Shown here piece after piece: positions 37,341 to 46,130 of a stretch of 64,000 nucleotides of DNA; within the stretch, counting starts at the first letter, position 1, and each line of letters begins with the position of its first letter. The notes beneath the pieces are model-generated. The model saw nothing but the letters and a program-made list of their open reading frames with translations, was not told where the DNA came from and did no database searches. The translations under genes were made by a program, and so were the position numbers. Source of the DNA: Angelakisella sp. (lineage in GTDB: Bacteria > Bacillota > Clostridia > Oscillospirales > Ruminococcaceae); NCBI GenBank assembly GCA_020024555.1, contig JAHHTQ010000005.1:1-64000 (forward strand). Direction: 5' to 3'.

Positions 37341-37676
37341 ATGGATCAACAAAAGATTGATATGTTTATGCTGACAAATCAAAAATTCTTCCCTGCGGAC
37401 AAAATGATTTATATTCGTGAGAGACTTTCAACTCTTGATGAAGGAAAATGGGCAATGATTTCAACAGTTGAATTTAAAGATCCAACACTGATTTTGATTA
37501 TCTCTATATTCTTGGGTTCTTTGGGTATAGATAGATTTATGATAGGCGATGTTGGTATGGGTATATTAAAATTATTAACCGCTGGTCTATGTGGTATATT
37601 GACTATTATTGACTGGTTTATAATAATGAATAAAGTAAAAGAACTTAACTTTAATACTTTAATGACAATATTGTAA
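37341..37676 (+). CDS. TM2 domain protein, copy 2
   Basis: This 111-residue protein is about 73% identical to copy 1 by eye (30 differences, no gaps). Both halves are conserved: KIDMFMLTNQKFFPADK at the N-terminus and SLGIDRFMIGD plus LLTAGLCGILTIIDW in TM2. The pair arose by tandem duplication. It has its own promoter and terminator, so the two copies can be regulated separately. The function is unknown. Confidence 0.88.
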   Translation: MDQQKIDMFMLTNQKFFPADKMIYIRERLSTLDEGKWAMISTVEFKDPTLILIISIFLGSLGIDRFMIGDVGMGILKLLTAGLCGILTIIDWFIIMNKVKELNFNTLMTIL

Positions 37677-37774
37677 TATTTTTTGTATGTCGATTTATAT
37701 TTTTACATAGCATATTATATTTAAAAATAACTTGTATTTTGAAAAGTAGTATTATTAATGTATATTATAAATAT

Positions 37775-37813
37775 AAAGATGCTCTACCTATGTGTATTGG
37801 GTAGAGCATCTTT
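37775..37813 (+). terminator. Bidirectional-type terminator after the second TM2 gene
   Basis: AAAGATGCTCTACC (37775-37788) pairs perfectly with GGTAGAGCATCTTT (37800-37813), 14 bp with an 11-base loop, followed by T-rich sequence. The rest of 37677-38053 contains only the mcp promoter and AT-rich DNA. Confidence 0.85.
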
Positions 37814-37915
37814 ATGTTTGGTTTTTGTTTTTCTTTTCGTTAAATAAATTTATGTATTGCGTTTTTTCTTCATTTTCTTTTGTGAATATTTTTCCAATAA
37901 ATGCGTCACATTTTG

Positions 37916-37944
37916 TTGCTTTTTAAAATATAAGGTGTTATAAT
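37916..37944 (+). promoter_or_regulatory. Candidate promoter for the chemoreceptor gene
   Basis: TTGCTT (37916-37921) lies 17 bases before TATAAT (37939-37944). It follows a strong terminator and precedes the chemoreceptor gene by 118 bases. Confidence 0.5.
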
Positions 37945-38062
37945 TTAACATAGTATCAATAAATATAAAAAAAGTGTGGTTTTCTCGGAAATTGTACTTT
38001 TAATAATGTAGTCGATTATTTAATTAATTAAAAGTAATCATCATATTATAGGAGTGAGGCAA

Positions 38063-39835
38063 ATGAAAAATTTAAAGATTAGAAATAAATTTTTAGTAGT
38101 TTTTGGCGTAATAATAGCTGTTTTATTGGTAATTACTACATTATCCTCAGTTGCATTTAAAATAACTGGCGGTAACTTTCAGAACTTTTATGATAATAGC
38201 TATAAATTAATGACCAGAACATACGATATGAGAATAAGTATGGAATCAGCTATGAAAAATATTTTGAGTACCATTAGTGCGGATTCGCAGTCAGAGGTAC
38301 AAAAATTTATTGATGCAGCAAATAAAGCTTTGGGATTGATAAAAGAGAACTATGAGTATTTAAAAGAAAATGCAACACCGGAAGTTAAGAAACTTAATGA
38401 AGATTTGAATTCAATCCTTTTAAATACAGGAACTGTTAAAGAAAGACTTTTCAGTTTGGCTCTGCAAAACAGAGATCAGGAAGCAAAAACAGTATTTTTC
38501 CTCCAATATCAACCGGAACTAATTAAAGCTGGGTTAATACTTAAACAAATAGATGATATTTCAACTGAAAATGCTGATAACAACTTTACACAGAATCAGT
38601 CTTATTTAAATATGAGGCTATATTTTATTGTAGCTCTTGCGGTATTAGGCGTTATCTTTGTATTATTGTTGGTACTATATCTGACAAAGATAATCACAAC
38701 TCCAATAAAGCAGATAGAAAATGTTGTAACTGAGATGAGTAAAGGTAGTCTAAATGTTGATATAGATTATATTGCAAAAGACGAACTGGGTAATCTTGCA
38801 TCAAACGTACATATATTGGTAGCAAGCTTAAAGTCTGTTGTTGACGATATTACTTATTCTTTAAACGAAATGGCAGAGGGTAATTTCAGTATATCAAGTA
38901 AAGATGAAGGTAAATATATAGGTGATTATAAGCCTCTGCTTGTTTCTATGAAAAATATAAATAAGAAATTAAGTGATACTCTATATAATATAAGGGTGTC
39001 AGCAGAGCAAGTTAATACAGGCGCGGATCAAGTTTCTTCCGGCGCGCAAGCGTTATCACAAGGCGCAACTGAACAGGCAAGCGCAATAGAAGAACTATCG
39101 GCAACAATAATTGAAATTTCTTCAAAAATTAAGGCAAATGCCGATAATGCCGTTTATGCAGGAAGTATATCGGAACAAGCAGGTGTTAGTGTTCAAGACA
39201 GTAATGAAAAGATGGGTGAACTGACAAATGCAATGCAAAATATTACTGATATTTCAAATGAAATCAGTAAAATTATTAAAACTATTGATGATATTGCTTT
39301 CCAAACAAATATACTTGCGCTCAATGCGGCAGTAGAGGCGGCGCGCGCGGGCGAAGCAGGTAAAGGTTTTGCGGTTGTTGCTGATGAAGTACGTAATTTG
39401 GCGCAAAAATCCGCTGAGGCTGCGAAAAATACAACTATATTGATAGAAAATACAGTTGATGCAGTTAATAACGGTAATAAACTGGCAAATGAAACGGCTG
39501 AATCACTGTCAAAAGTTGTTGAAAACGTAACAAACATCAATAATAAGATTAAAGAGATTGCAAATGCGTCAGAAGAACAAGCAAGCGCTGTTAATCAAAT
39601 AACACTTGGTGTTGAGCAGATTTCAGCAGTCGTACAGACTAACTCTGCTACATCTGAGGAAAGCGCCGCATCAAGTCAGGAATTATCAGGACAGGCAAAT
39701 ATTCTTAAAAATTTGGTAGAAAAATTCAAATTGATGAATGATACAGCAAGCGCATATAATCCAACAATTAATTATAACAATACAGAAGACAATTTTTATA
39801 GTCAAACATATTCACCGGACGGAAGCAAATATTGA
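38063..39835 (+). CDS. Methyl-accepting chemotaxis protein
   Basis: A transmembrane chemoreceptor that controls CheA. The 590-residue protein has a first membrane helix (about 9-30), an extracytoplasmic four-helix-bundle ligand domain (to about 185), a second helix (about 187-210), a HAMP region and the cytoplasmic signalling tip ([33 protein letters not shown]). The C-terminus lacks an NWETF-type CheR tether. The ATG at 38063 follows GGAGTGAGG. The ligand cannot be read from sequence. It is the only receptor in the window. Confidence 0.95.
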   Translation: MKNLKIRNKFLVVFGVIIAVLLVITTLSSVAFKITGGNFQNFYDNSYKLMTRTYDMRISMESAMKNILSTISADSQSEVQKFIDAANKALGLIKENYEYLKENATPEVKKLNEDLNSILLNTGTVKERLFSLALQNRDQEAKTVFFLQYQPELIKAGLILKQIDDISTENADNNFTQNQSYLNMRLYFIVALAVLGVIFVLLLVLYLTKIITTPIKQIENVVTEMSKGSLNVDIDYIAKDELGNLASNVHILVASLKSVVDDITYSLNEMAEGNFSISSKDEGKYIGDYKPLLVSMKNINKKLSDTLYNIRVSAEQVNTGADQVSSGAQALSQGATEQASAIEELSATIIEISSKIKANADNAVYAGSISEQAGVSVQDSNEKMGELTNAMQNITDISNEISKIIKTIDDIAFQTNILALNAAVEAARAGEAGKGFAVVADEVRNLAQKSAEAAKNTTILIENTVDAVNNGNKLANETAESLSKVVENVTNINNKIKEIANASEEQASAVNQITLGVEQISAVVQTNSATSEESAASSQELSGQANILKNLVEKFKLMNDTASAYNPTINYNNTEDNFYSQTYSPDGSKY

Positions 39836-39858
39836 TAAAACTTTTGAATTATAATAAA

Positions 39859-39901
39859 AAAATCCTATTTTATGATTTTAAATATCATAGAATAGGATTT
39901 T
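39859..39901 (+). terminator. Bidirectional terminator between chemoreceptor and deacetylase genes
   Basis: AAAATCCTATT (39859-39869) pairs with AATAGGATTTT (39891-39901), and the stem continues with TATGAT and ATATCATA inside. The genes converge here. Confidence 0.85.
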
Positions 39902-39908
39902 CCTCTAT

Positions 39909-40802
39909 TTATGCAAAATTCTTTTCAATTATGTTTTTTAAGCTTATAGTATCTGAGCGAATATATCTGGGTATTCTGTAAAGACAACTGTCATCAAATT
40001 TCTTTGCTGTAAACTTTTTGTCGCAAGCATCTAAACTGGCAAGAAATCCCATATCTATGATACATTTATAGCTGTCTTTACTTATTCTGCCGAATGGATA
40101 AGTATAGGCAACAGGTTTAAATCCCACGTTTTTATAAAATAAATCTTGTGTTTTGGTAGCGTCTTCCGTAAATATTCTTTGGTATTCTTCATTACTTTCG
40201 TTATATTTTTTTTCAGAACCCTTCCTACCCTTATTTAAACTGTGCATATCATAGCTGTGATTTAAAAATTCCACATAGCCACTCTTTTGCATTTCATCAA
40301 TATGTTCCCAATTTAAACTTGCATAACTTTCGTGGGTATCTATGGTTTTGGTATACTTTTCAGCCTCCGAACCTATAACTGATATTGTTCCACATTCATT
40401 ATATTTTTTTAAGAGAGGAAAAGCGTTAAGATAATTATTATAATATCCATCATCAAAAGTAAGCAGTATAGGTTTATCCGGCAGTTTAGTTCCTTTTTTT
40501 ACATAGTTTATTATATCTATTAAAAAAACAGTTTTGTATCCGTTTTTTTGCAGATATATAATGTCATTTTCAAGCGCCTTTGGTGTTATTACATATTTAT
40601 TTTGTTTATTTGAATTACTGTATATTGAATGATACATTATTACGGGAATGGTTATACTGTCACGATTATCGGTAAGTTCTTTAATATTAATGCTTTCGGT
40701 GGTTATTACCTGAGAATCAAACATTACTATAAAAAAGATTAGTATCACTAAAATACATATAATTAAAGATACAGTAAATTTAAATATTTTTTTGGTTTTC
40801 AC
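39909..40802 (-). CDS. Membrane-anchored polysaccharide deacetylase
   Basis: NodB-family enzymes remove acetyl groups from glycans such as peptidoglycan or chitin-like polymers. The 297-residue protein has an N-terminal membrane anchor (about 8-28) and catalytic motifs: FDDGYYN (base Asp and metal Asp) and HSYDMHS (two metal-binding His). It starts at GTG after GAGGAG. It lies head-to-head with a D-Ala-D-Ala carboxypeptidase gene, fitting a wall role. The substrate is unknown. Confidence 0.9.
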   Translation of the reverse strand: MKTKKIFKFTVSLIICILVILIFFIVMFDSQVITTESINIKELTDNRDSITIPVIMYHSIYSNSNKQNKYVITPKALENDIIYLQKNGYKTVFLIDIINYVKKGTKLPDKPILLTFDDGYYNNYLNAFPLLKKYNECGTISVIGSEAEKYTKTIDTHESYASLNWEHIDEMQKSGYVEFLNHSYDMHSLNKGRKGSEKKYNESNEEYQRIFTEDATKTQDLFYKNVGFKPVAYTYPFGRISKDSYKCIIDMGFLASLDACDKKFTAKKFDDSCLYRIPRYIRSDTISLKNIIEKNFA

Positions 40803-40944
40803 TCTAAAATACTCCTCTAAAATAAATATATTAATAATACAGTATATATAATAAGAACCTAAAATATACTGAATTTTTTACAAAGTGAAATCATATATTA
40901 TGATAAGGTATTTAATAAATCTTTTGTATGGAGGGTGTTTTCGT

Positions 40945-42171
40945 GTGAAAAAAATAATTTCTATATGTATTGCTCTTTTTATATGTATGTCAAATATAGA
41001 TGTCGCAATGTGTAGTGAAATAGGTGGAACAAATTTTGAGGAGAATGTAGAGGTAAACGTACCTGTCTATAAAGTACAAAAAGAAATAGATGACGCAAAA
41101 AACATCTCTCCGGAAAATAAACTGCCTGTTAAATCAGCAATATTAATTGAACAGAATACGGGAAAAGTATTATTGGAACAAGATGCGGATATAAAATTAC
41201 CACCCGCATCTGTTACGAAGATAATGACACTGTTACTGGTTATGGAGGCGCTGGATAGTAAGAAAATATCGCTTAATGATAAGGTTACCTGTTCCGAAAA
41301 TGCTTCGCAATATGGAGGAAGTCAAATATGGTTAAAACCGAATGAAGTAATGACTGTAGACGATTTGATAAAAGCCACAGCTATTGCAAGCGCAAACGAT
41401 GCGACGGTATGTTTGGCAGAATATCTTGCAGGAAGCGAAGATGCCTTTATTGCAGAGATGAATAAAAAAGCGCAGGAACTTGGTATGAAGAATACAACTT
41501 TTAAGTGCATAGAGGGACTCGATACAGAGGGACACCTAACAACAGCAAGGGATATTTCCATTATGTCAAGGGAACTTATGAAACATACAACAATAAAGAA
41601 TTATACAACAGTTTGGATGGATTCATTAAGAAACGGTGAAACACAGCTTGTAAATACAAATAGATTGGTAAGATTTTATGAGGGAGCGACAGGACTGAAA
41701 ACAGGAACAACAAGCGGTGCGGGTAGCTGTATTTCGGCGACTGCCACAAGAAACGGATTGGATTTGGTAGCGGTTATTATGGGCGCTGATACCAGTGATT
41801 TGAGGTTTTCAACAGCGAGGGGTCTTTTGGATTGGGGTTTTGCAAACTATACAAATATAAAGGTAGAGCCACAACCACTGGAACCTATTACGGTAAAAGG
41901 CGGAACACAGGAAACCTGTAATATAAAAGCTATGATACCGCAAGGGATAGTTGTAAATAAAAATGATGCGGAGCTTATAACGCAAAATTTTGAGTTGCCT
42001 GAATTTATAGAAGCGCCACTTGCTATGGGTGACGAGATAGGAACTCTTACAATAAAAGTTGGTGAAGAAGAATATATGAAATGTCCTATAGTGTGCGAGG
42101 AAGATGTGCCAAAAATGACATTTGGTTTTGCTCTCAAAAATATATTTTCACAGTTATTTAAACTGTCTTGA
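40945..42171 (+). CDS. D-alanyl-D-alanine carboxypeptidase (peptidase S11, DacF-like)
   Basis: The enzyme trims the terminal D-Ala of peptidoglycan stems. The GTG at 40945 follows GGAGGG and starts a clean signal peptide (KKIISICIALFICMSN). Earlier in-frame starts precede the ribosome binding site. All three motifs are present: SVTK, SAND and KTGTT (LKTGTTSGAG). A C-terminal PBP5-type domain ends with a short amphipathic anchor (MTFGFALKNIFSQLFKLS). The stop abuts the stop of the convergent PBP gene. Confidence 0.94.
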   Translation: MKKIISICIALFICMSNIDVAMCSEIGGTNFEENVEVNVPVYKVQKEIDDAKNISPENKLPVKSAILIEQNTGKVLLEQDADIKLPPASVTKIMTLLLVMEALDSKKISLNDKVTCSENASQYGGSQIWLKPNEVMTVDDLIKATAIASANDATVCLAEYLAGSEDAFIAEMNKKAQELGMKNTTFKCIEGLDTEGHLTTARDISIMSRELMKHTTIKNYTTVWMDSLRNGETQLVNTNRLVRFYEGATGLKTGTTSGAGSCISATATRNGLDLVAVIMGADTSDLRFSTARGLLDWGFANYTNIKVEPQPLEPITVKGGTQETCNIKAMIPQGIVVNKNDAELITQNFELPEFIEAPLAMGDEIGTLTIKVGEEEYMKCPIVCEEDVPKMTFGFALKNIFSQLFKLS

Positions 42172-43815
42172 TTATTTTTTACTGTAATATTCACAGTTAA
42201 GGGCAGGGTTTGTTAAAAGCGTTACATTGTCAGCTATCTCCTTGAAAACTTTTGCGGGTTTATCCGCGCCGTTGCCTCCGCCCTCTTCAAAAATTGTAAT
42301 TGCATATTTGGGGTCTTCGGTTGGGAAAAATCCTGCAAACCAGCCATGCACAACTTCATTGTTATTTATAAATTGTCCCGTCTGCGCCGAACCTGTTTTC
42401 CCTGCGCAAGTACAAAAGTTACTTTGAGCCTCTTTACCACTGCCATTTATTACTACATCAGACAGAAGTTCATTGAGTGTTTTTGCCGTATTGGTTGAAA
42501 ACACTCTTTCTTTTTTTTCTGGGATTTGTTTATTATATATACTGTATCCGTCATTTGTAAGTCCTTTGTAGAGAGTAGGATTTACCGCATATCCGCCATT
42601 AGCGACAGTTGACATCATAGCTGTTATTTGTATTGGTGTGGCGGTAAGCAAACCTTGTCCAAAACATAAATTGCAAAATTCACCTTTTGTTATTGTATCC
42701 TTTTGTGGTATAGTGCCACTACTTGCCACTATGCCTTCCGCAAGTTTCATTTCTTTGCCAAAACCTATTTTTTCGGCAATATCGATTATTGAGTTTGCGC
42801 CAATCTTTTGACCGAGTTCTATAAAATATACATTACAGGAATGAGCCATAGCCTGCCACATATCTATTTCCCAATGTCCCGAACGCTGATGACAGCCAAA
42901 AGTTATATCATTTAAAGTATATTTACCGCTGCATATTTCTTTGTGTTCGGTACTGATACCTTGTTCCAAGGCTGCGGCAGATATAATTGTTTTGAATGTA
43001 GAACCTACGTTATATGCGGCTATTGCCCTATTAAATAAAGCCCCGTTTTTATCGTTTATTGCTGTTTGCATATCGTTTTGTGAAAAAGTGGGTTTGCTTA
43101 CCATTGCCATTATCTCGCCTGTATTTATATCCATAACAACGCAAGCGCCTTTTTTGATGTCGGTCATTGCTTTTTCGCTTATTTTTTGTATATCTTTATC
43201 AATAGTAAGAATTACGCCACCTTGTGAATATTTACCATAGCGGGTATCAACTATTTTTTCTATATCGTTGCCGAGCGCGTTGCCATAAGCGTTTACATTA
43301 TATGTTAATTTTACTTTACCGCCCATTTCTTTTAAAAAATCATTATAGCCTTTTTCAATTCCGTATACTCCGTTTTTTTCGTTATTGAGATAGCCTATTA
43401 TGTGTGGCGCAATTTGTTCATCTTCATATCTTTCTGGAATTTGATATACGTTTAATCCCAAAGACTCTGTAAAATGTTCATTGGTTACTATTTTTGTTGG
43501 TTTGCCACTTTCGAGCGATGGAAGTATTGCGTTAAAATCATCATCATTTAATGTAGTTTTAAGCGTTGTAAGGACATTTGGCATAGGTATTACAGAGAGA
43601 ACATTGTGTATTTGTGTATTTACTATCGGTCGCAAATGTCTGTCATATATATACCCTCTTTGTTCACCGATATTTATTGAGTATAGACTTTGATTTGAGG
43701 ATACCGATTTATATGAATTAATATTGATGATATTTATTATTTGCACATAAACAATCGAAAAAGACAATATAAAGAGGAAAAAAACGATAATAATTCTTTT
43801 GCCAATACTTTTCAT
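42172..43815 (-). CDS. Class B penicillin-binding protein (peptidoglycan transpeptidase)
   Basis: The protein cross-links peptidoglycan. The 547-residue protein has an N-terminal membrane helix (about 7-27), a dimerisation domain and a transpeptidase domain with SxxK (GSTFKTII), SxN (HSCNVYF) and KTG (AGKTGSAQTG). It resembles the PbpA/SpoVD/FtsI group but lacks PASTA domains. It may serve elongation or sporulation. No division or sporulation gene is adjacent. Its stop codon is directly next to that of the convergent carboxypeptidase gene. Confidence 0.93.
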   Translation of the reverse strand: MKSIGKRIIIVFFLFILSFSIVYVQIINIININSYKSVSSNQSLYSINIGEQRGYIYDRHLRPIVNTQIHNVLSVIPMPNVLTTLKTTLNDDDFNAILPSLESGKPTKIVTNEHFTESLGLNVYQIPERYEDEQIAPHIIGYLNNEKNGVYGIEKGYNDFLKEMGGKVKLTYNVNAYGNALGNDIEKIVDTRYGKYSQGGVILTIDKDIQKISEKAMTDIKKGACVVMDINTGEIMAMVSKPTFSQNDMQTAINDKNGALFNRAIAAYNVGSTFKTIISAAALEQGISTEHKEICSGKYTLNDITFGCHQRSGHWEIDMWQAMAHSCNVYFIELGQKIGANSIIDIAEKIGFGKEMKLAEGIVASSGTIPQKDTITKGEFCNLCFGQGLLTATPIQITAMMSTVANGGYAVNPTLYKGLTNDGYSIYNKQIPEKKERVFSTNTAKTLNELLSDVVINGSGKEAQSNFCTCAGKTGSAQTGQFINNNEVVHGWFAGFFPTEDPKYAITIFEEGGGNGADKPAKVFKEIADNVTLLTNPALNCEYYSKK

Positions 43816-44092
43816 ATAAACACAACCTTTATTTTTGTATTATTGATAGTATTGATATTTATTGAAAATTTATACAATTATAAATACATTAATGAATAAT
43901 TAGTTAAATATGTGCAATAATATTATTGACAAATTATATTTTCCTGTATAAAAAGACAAAATGTGTCAAAAATGTATTTAATATATCAAAAACTATTGAT
44001 TTTTTAGACACAATATGTTAATATAATTAAGTCGTTCATATTTAGTGAAAATATGGATTTAAAATTTAATAATTTTAAAATCTTTTGATTTA

Positions 44093-44245
44093 GATAGAGG
44101 TTGCGGTAATTAAAAGTAACTAAACAATAATGTGGCAACAGTTGTTAGTGAAAGGAATTATCGCCGAAACAAATATTTTTGCCAAAGATATTTGTTGGGA
44201 CGTTATAGAATATGTAGCGTACTGTCACATTTGTGGAGTGCTATC
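44093..44245 (+). promoter_or_regulatory. Lysine riboswitch (L box) aptamer
   Basis: The conserved lysine riboswitch elements occur in order: GATAGAGG at the 5' side, AAAGTAAC, GTGAAAGGAATTATCGCCGAAAC, the TTTGTTGGGA segment, ACTGTCAC and GGAGTGCTATC. GATAG (44093-44097) pairs with CTATC (44241-44245) as P1. It lies in the leader of the NhaC-family gene and is followed by a terminator. Lysine binding would promote the terminator in the usual Firmicute mode. Confidence 0.9.
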
Positions 44246-44260
44246 GTTTTTAATGCTTAT

Positions 44261-44310
44261 AACGGCATTGTGATGTTTCCATAAGTGAGATATTGCAGTG
44301 CTGTTTTTTT
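44261..44310 (+). terminator. Expression-platform terminator of the lysine riboswitch
   Basis: AACGGCATTG (44261-44270) pairs with CAGTGCTGTT (44296-44305) in ten positions, including two G-U pairs, with a T-run at 44304-44310. The antiterminator partner was not resolved by eye. Confidence 0.65.
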
Positions 44311-44423
44311 GTCAGTAATAGCGCAATACAGCTTATGGTTATAGAAAAAACACTTCTCATAAAATCTAATGGAATTTATTGAATTATTAAAAAATTTTAA
44401 AGTATAAAGGAGAAGTCGTTAAA

Positions 44424-45959
44424 ATGGAAGGTATTAACGCAGGGTGGTTATCCATTTTGCCACCTATTATCGCAATCGCTCTTGCATTAATTACAAAAGA
44501 GGTTATTTCATCACTGGTTATAGGAATATTGTCGGGTTCTGTAATATACGCTTTATTGTCTCCGGCAACAACAAATGTTATAGGCACTGTGTTTGACGGA
44601 ACGCTGTTTGCTTTAACAAATAATTTTTCGATACCTATAATTATATTTTTGGGGTTGTTGGGTTCGCTTGTATATGTTATTACCAAAGCGGGTGGTTCAC
44701 GCGCCTATGGAGAATGGGCGACAAAGAAAATTAAAACCCGTGCCGGAGCGCAGTTTGCCACATTCTTTTTGGGAATACTTATATTTATCGATGACTATTT
44801 TAACTGTTTGACAGTTGGTACTGTTATGAAACCTGTAACAGATAAACACAAAATATCACGGGTAAAACTCGCATACATTATAGATGCAACAGCAGCGCCA
44901 ATCTGCATAATTGCGCCTATTTCATCTTGGGCAGCTTCTGTTATGGTGTATATGGAAGGCTCAGGAATGAATGGAATGACAGCTTTTATAAAAGCTATTC
45001 CGTTTAATCTGTACGCTATGCTTACAATAGTTATGGTGTTGGTACTGTGCTTTACAAATTTAGAGTTTGGTTCTATGGCAAAGAGTGAAAGACTGGCTAT
45101 TGAAAAAGGTGATTTATCAATAGCAAAAGACACTGAGGAAATAAAAGAAGATGATATATCATCAAAGGGAACAGTGTTTGACTTGGTTATTCCTATTTTG
45201 GGTTTGGTTGTATTTTCAATAATTGCTATGCTGTACGTTGGCGGTTATTTCAATGGCAATATGACAGTTTTTCAGGCATTTGGAAATACAGATGCCGCCA
45301 TTGCCATAACTTATGGAGCAATATCCGCGCTTATACTTACATTTTTACTTTATATTCCACGTAAACTTATGAATTTCAAAGAGTTTATGGACGGTATGGG
45401 CAAAGGCGTAGGCACAATGACACAGGCTTTTATTATTCTTACTCTTGCATGGGGTATGGGCACAGTATGTCGTGATATGCTGGGTACAGGCGAATATGTC
45501 GGCAATTTGGTAAAAAATTCAAATATGACAGGCTCATTTATTCCTATTATAATATTTATCGTAGCCGCTTTCCTATCATTTTCTATGGGTACGTCTTGGG
45601 GTACTTTTGGTATACTTATTCCGATAATAATAGATATTTGTACAGCCATTGCGCCAGAAGTTATGATTATATCATTATCGGCAACTCTTGCCGGTTCTGT
45701 TTTCGGAGACCACTGTTCGCCAATATCAGATACAACAATTTTGTCATCAACAGGCGCGGGTTGCAATCACATTGACCATGTAAGTACGCAGATGTATTAT
45801 AGTATAGTAGTGGCAGCCTGTTGTATAGTTGGCTATTTAATAGCAGGTTTTACAAGAAATGTATACTTAACATTGGGTACATCAATAGTAATGTTGCTTG
45901 TATTATTAAAAGTTTTGCACACAGTAACAGAAAAAAGAAAAGTAGATATAAAAAATTAA
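44424..45959 (+). CDS. NhaC-family transporter, probable lysine transporter (LysW-type)
   Basis: The 511-residue protein has about 11-12 membrane segments and NhaC-family features (FIDDYFNCLTVG, SFSMGTSWGTFG, FGDHCSPISDTTI). NhaC relatives are annotated as Na+/H+ antiporters. The lysine riboswitch in the leader suggests that the substrate is lysine, as predicted for LysW in other Firmicutes. AAAGGAG precedes the ATG. It is a single-gene unit ending at a strong terminator. Family is certain and substrate is inferred from regulation. Confidence 0.92.
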   Translation: MEGINAGWLSILPPIIAIALALITKEVISSLVIGILSGSVIYALLSPATTNVIGTVFDGTLFALTNNFSIPIIIFLGLLGSLVYVITKAGGSRAYGEWATKKIKTRAGAQFATFFLGILIFIDDYFNCLTVGTVMKPVTDKHKISRVKLAYIIDATAAPICIIAPISSWAASVMVYMEGSGMNGMTAFIKAIPFNLYAMLTIVMVLVLCFTNLEFGSMAKSERLAIEKGDLSIAKDTEEIKEDDISSKGTVFDLVIPILGLVVFSIIAMLYVGGYFNGNMTVFQAFGNTDAAIAITYGAISALILTFLLYIPRKLMNFKEFMDGMGKGVGTMTQAFIILTLAWGMGTVCRDMLGTGEYVGNLVKNSNMTGSFIPIIIFIVAAFLSFSMGTSWGTFGILIPIIIDICTAIAPEVMIISLSATLAGSVFGDHCSPISDTTILSSTGAGCNHIDHVSTQMYYSIVVAACCIVGYLIAGFTRNVYLTLGTSIVMLLVLLKVLHTVTEKRKVDIKN

Positions 45960-46010
45960 AAATGTAAAGTGAAATAGTGTAAAAATATAGATATTAAAAA
46001 TAAAGTATAA

Positions 46011-46063
46011 AAAGAAACGGTTGTCAAACTTGTGTGGAGTTTTGTCAGCCGTTTCTTTTTTTG
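46011..46063 (+). terminator. Terminator after the NhaC-family gene
   Basis: AAAGAAACGG (46011-46020) pairs with CCGTTTCTTT (46049-46058) with further pairing inside and TTTTT after it. Confidence 0.85.
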
Positions 46064-46085
46064 CAAAACAATATAATCAAAAAAA

Positions 46086-46117
46086 GCAACCGTTAATTTT
46101 AATTGATTAACAGTTGC
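46086..46117 (-). terminator. Terminator of the RNase J gene
   Basis: On the minus strand GCAACTGTTAAT pairs with ATTAACGGTTGC (one mismatch), followed by a T-run. It lies 14 bases after the RNase J stop. Confidence 0.8.
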
Positions 46118-46130
46118 TTTTATTATTAAG

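Noticed and set aside
44424..45959. Plain Na+/H+ antiporter NhaC call
   Set aside because: The lysine riboswitch in the leader favours lysine transport. The family is kept but the substrate is changed to probable lysine.
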